Shown here one piece after another: positions 61,890 through 64,000 of a stretch of DNA of 64,000 bases (positions are counted from its first letter, which is position 1; each line of letters begins with the position of its first letter). Under the pieces are notes generated by a model. That model made no database searches. It saw only the letters and a program-made list of their open reading frames with translations, and was not told the DNA's origin. The position numbers and the translations under genes are program-made. The stretch comes from Syntrophomonadaceae bacterium (GTDB lineage: Bacteria; Bacillota; Dethiobacteria; SKNC01): the NCBI GenBank assembly GCA_003555415.1, contig PWHX01000012.1:1-64000 (forward strand). Reading direction: 5' to 3'.

Positions 61890-64000
61890 GTGACGGAAAA
61901 CAAGGGACATGAAAAGGGGTTCCCTGTTGTCGGTATCGGAGCTTCTGCCGGGGGATTTAAAGCTTTAAAAGAATTCTTTACCCATATGACTGAAGATACG
62001 GAAAGTGGAATAGCTTTTGTTCTGGTCCAGCACTTATCCCCTGAATGCAAGAGTAATTTGAGGGGCTTAATTGAACAGTTTACTGAGATGCCGGTACAGG
62101 AAGTGGAAGACGGTATGGAAATACTGCCTAATAATATTTACATTATCCCGCCTAACCGGTATATGGTTTTCGTAAAAGGAAGGTTATTTCTAAATAAACC
62201 CGTCCAACAGCGGGGGACGAGGTTTTCCATTGATTATTTTTTTTGTTCACTGGCTGAGAGTTTACGGGAGCGATCAATCTGCATATTGCTCTCTGGTGCT
62301 GGTAATGATGGCACACTGGGATTAAGAGCTATTAAGGGGGAAGGGGGAATGACCATGGTGCAGGATCCCGAAACAGCCGAATCCGATAGTATGCCCCGCA
62401 GCGCCATTAATACAGGCTTGGTTGATTACGTGTTGCCGCCCAGGGAGATGTCGGCTTATTTGACATCTTACGTTAAGTATGCCGTTGATAAGAAAAAACA
62501 GCAGATAATTTCATCGGTTTTTAAAGATGAAGATTTGCTACAGGAGATATTAAATCATTTATGCTGTCAGATGGGACATGACTTTTCTTATTATAAACAA
62601 AGCACCATTAAACGCCGTATTGAACGTCGTATGGCGGTCAAGCAAATTAACCGGCTGGAGGATTACCTTGCTTATTTACAAACTAGCTCCCCAGAGGTAA
62701 AATCTCTTTTTAAAGATATGCTGGTGGGTGTTACCAGCTTTTTCCGGGACACAGAAGCCTTTGATATTTTTAAGGAAAGGGTTGTGCCTGATTTATTTTC
62801 AGGAAAAGCCCCGGGTGATTCCATTCGTATATGGGTGCCCGGCTGTTCCACCGGCGAAGAGGCTTATTCTATTGCCATCCTGCTTCAGGAGCAATTGGAA
62901 GATTTAAATCAGTATTATAAGGTTTGTATTTTTGCCACTGATATTGACAGTCATGCAATTAAACAGGCTCGTACCGGGGTTTATCCTGCCAGCATTGCAT
63001 CTAATGTTTCTCCTGAGCGATTGAAGCGTTTTTTCACGTGGGATGCCGACGGAAATTTCTATACTATCCAAAAGAACATCCGGGATATGTTGATATTTGC
63101 TGAACAGAACGTAATAGATGATCCTCCATTTACTAATATTGACTTAATCAGCTGCCGTAACCTGTTAATTTTTATGAATAAAGAGCTACAAAAAAAGATA
63201 ATCCAGGTAATGCACTACGCTTTAAAGGAAAATGGTTTTATGTTCCTGGGCAGTTCTGAGACTGTCGGTGAATTCAATGACCTTTTTGAACCGGTAGATA
63301 AATCGTGGAAAATCTATAAAAAAAATGGAAACGTGTCTTATCTGCGCCCGGTGATGAGAGGGTTTGCCACATCTTCGAAAAAAGAAGAATTCGTAAACCC
63401 CACCTCACTCCATAAAAGCTCGGGAGAAAGTAAGATTATTGCTATTCGCAAATTAGTTGAAAGAAAGCTGTTCAGGCAGTACACCCCGGCTTGCGTAGTA
63501 GTTGATAAAAGTGGGGAAGCACTGTACATTCATGGTCGTACCGGTAAATATCTGGAGCCGACATCGGGTGAAGCCAGTATGAACATTCTTCAGATGGCCC
63601 GGGATGGATTGAGAATGGAGTTGAGAAAAGCTATACGGAAAGCTGCTGTCAATGAAGAGTCCATACATTGTCAGGGGTTGCGGGTCATGTCAAACGGTGA
63701 AATTACTACTGTTAATGTAACAATCAGTCCAGTTACAGAAGAAGATCCAATCTTACAGGGGTTAATTATGGTTATTTTTGAAGATATCCATCTTCCTGAA
63801 TCATCCGCTTCCCTGGAGGAGGTAGCAGTTACAGGGGATATTGTTACTGATAAGGATAAACATATTCTTGTTTTGGAACAGGAACTGAGGGATAAAGAAG
63901 GGTACCTTCAGTCCACCCTTGAAGAGCTGGAGGCTTCTAATGAAGAACTTCAATCCATCAACGAGGAATATCAATCAGCCAACGAAGAATTGGAGACATC
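61890..64000 (+). CDS. CheB-CheR fusion sensory regulator (3' end beyond window)
   Basis: At least 703 residues, open to the window edge. Order: CheB methylesterase domain without receiver (about 1-190; Ser19 in GIGASAGG, His48 in VQHLSP, Asp140 in GAGNDG). Next, CheR methyltransferase (about 205-480; VTSFFRDTEAF, SAM motif VPGCSTGEEAYS, ATDID, ISCRNLLIF). Then a PAS-like domain (about 525-640). Last, the start of a coiled coil rich in Glu/Leu/Asn (EELEASNEELQSINEE). Such fusions usually continue into PAS and histidine-kinase domains. The GTG start at 61890 follows GGAGGG. The base composition is visibly less AT-rich than in its neighbours, which may indicate transfer. Confidence 0.92.
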   Translation, partial: MTENKGHEKGFPVVGIGASAGGFKALKEFFTHMTEDTESGIAFVLVQHLSPECKSNLRGLIEQFTEMPVQEVEDGMEILPNNIYIIPPNRYMVFVKGRLFLNKPVQQRGTRFSIDYFFCSLAESLRERSICILLSGAGNDGTLGLRAIKGEGGMTMVQDPETAESDSMPRSAINTGLVDYVLPPREMSAYLTSYVKYAVDKKKQQIISSVFKDEDLLQEILNHLCCQMGHDFSYYKQSTIKRRIERRMAVKQINRLEDYLAYLQTSSPEVKSLFKDMLVGVTSFFRDTEAFDIFKERVVPDLFSGKAPGDSIRIWVPGCSTGEEAYSIAILLQEQLEDLNQYYKVCIFATDIDSHAIKQARTGVYPASIASNVSPERLKRFFTWDADGNFYTIQKNIRDMLIFAEQNVIDDPPFTNIDLISCRNLLIFMNKELQKKIIQVMHYALKENGFMFLGSSETVGEFNDLFEPVDKSWKIYKKNGNVSYLRPVMRGFATSSKKEEFVNPTSLHKSSGESKIIAIRKLVERKLFRQYTPACVVVDKSGEALYIHGRTGKYLEPTSGEASMNILQMARDGLRMELRKAIRKAAVNEESIHCQGLRVMSNGEITTVNVTISPVTEEDPILQGLIMVIFEDIHLPESSASLEEVAVTGDIVTDKDKHILVLEQELRDKEGYLQSTLEELEASNEELQSINEEYQSANEELET

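Overview
The window reads as a chromosomal segment of a low-GC, anaerobic, endospore-forming Firmicute of class Clostridia. The signs are the xerC-hslV-hslU-codY block, sporulation genes (dipicolinate synthase dpaA/dpaB, a YlmC/YmxH PRC-barrel protein, PdaB/YlxY-type deacetylases, tepA-ylzJ), strong AGGAGG ribosome sites, frequent TTG starts, and a hydrogenase-type NuoE/NuoF electron-input module. The genus cannot be set from what is visible. No rRNA, tRNA, CRISPR array, insertion sequence or prophage was found.

Layout. 1-2.4 kb: 3' end of addA, an unknown protein, pcm, a 43-aa small ORF and a DUF4870 membrane protein. 2.4-3.3 kb (minus): queF and a small membrane protein. 3.4-6.6 kb: a NuoE/NuoF/NuoG-like iron-sulfur flavoprotein trio with no catalytic subunit beside it. 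6.6-11.9 kb: citramalate synthase and a heterodimeric ABC exporter. 12-15 kb: three tandem M42 aminopeptidases. 15.1-18.3 kb: pantothenate operon (DUF2520/PanG-type reductase, panB, panC, panD) behind a structured leader with terminator. 18.3-19.7 kb: a radical-SAM aminomutase whose substrate residues point to glutamate rather than lysine. 19.8-28.3 kb: dprA, topA, trmFO, xerC, hslV, hslU, codY. 28.5-48.3 kb: translation, isoprenoid and envelope genes (rpsB, tsf, pyrH, frr, uppS, cdsA, dxr, rseP, ispG, a glycosyltransferase, rimP, nusA, ylxR, infB, ylxP, rbfA, nrnA, truB, ribF, rpsO, pnp). 48.4-55.5 kb: two deacetylase-fold proteins, a VanW protein, dut, small membrane and sporulation proteins, dpaA, dpaB, dapA. 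55.6-61.7 kb: RNase J, archaeal-type fructose-1,6-bisphosphate aldolase/phosphatase (minus), a two-gene SufCB system, tepA-ylzJ. 61.9 kb to the end: a CheB-CheR fusion regulator cut by the window edge.

Much of the order follows the Bacillus/Clostridia backbone, so the interest lies in departures from it. These are the orphan diaphorase trio with a Cys-to-Asp ligand change, the probable glutamate 2,3-aminomutase (beta-glutamate osmolyte synthesis), the pan-type leader RNA, loss of ylxQ before infB, very short ORFs with good ribosome sites directly upstream of infB, dut and fbp, a minimal SufCB pair, and paired CodY-like core sites in the rpsB leader. I did not find a clearly new multi-gene defence or biosynthetic system. 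The least explained proteins are those at 619-1128, 2858-3265, 28507-29058 and 51762-52097.
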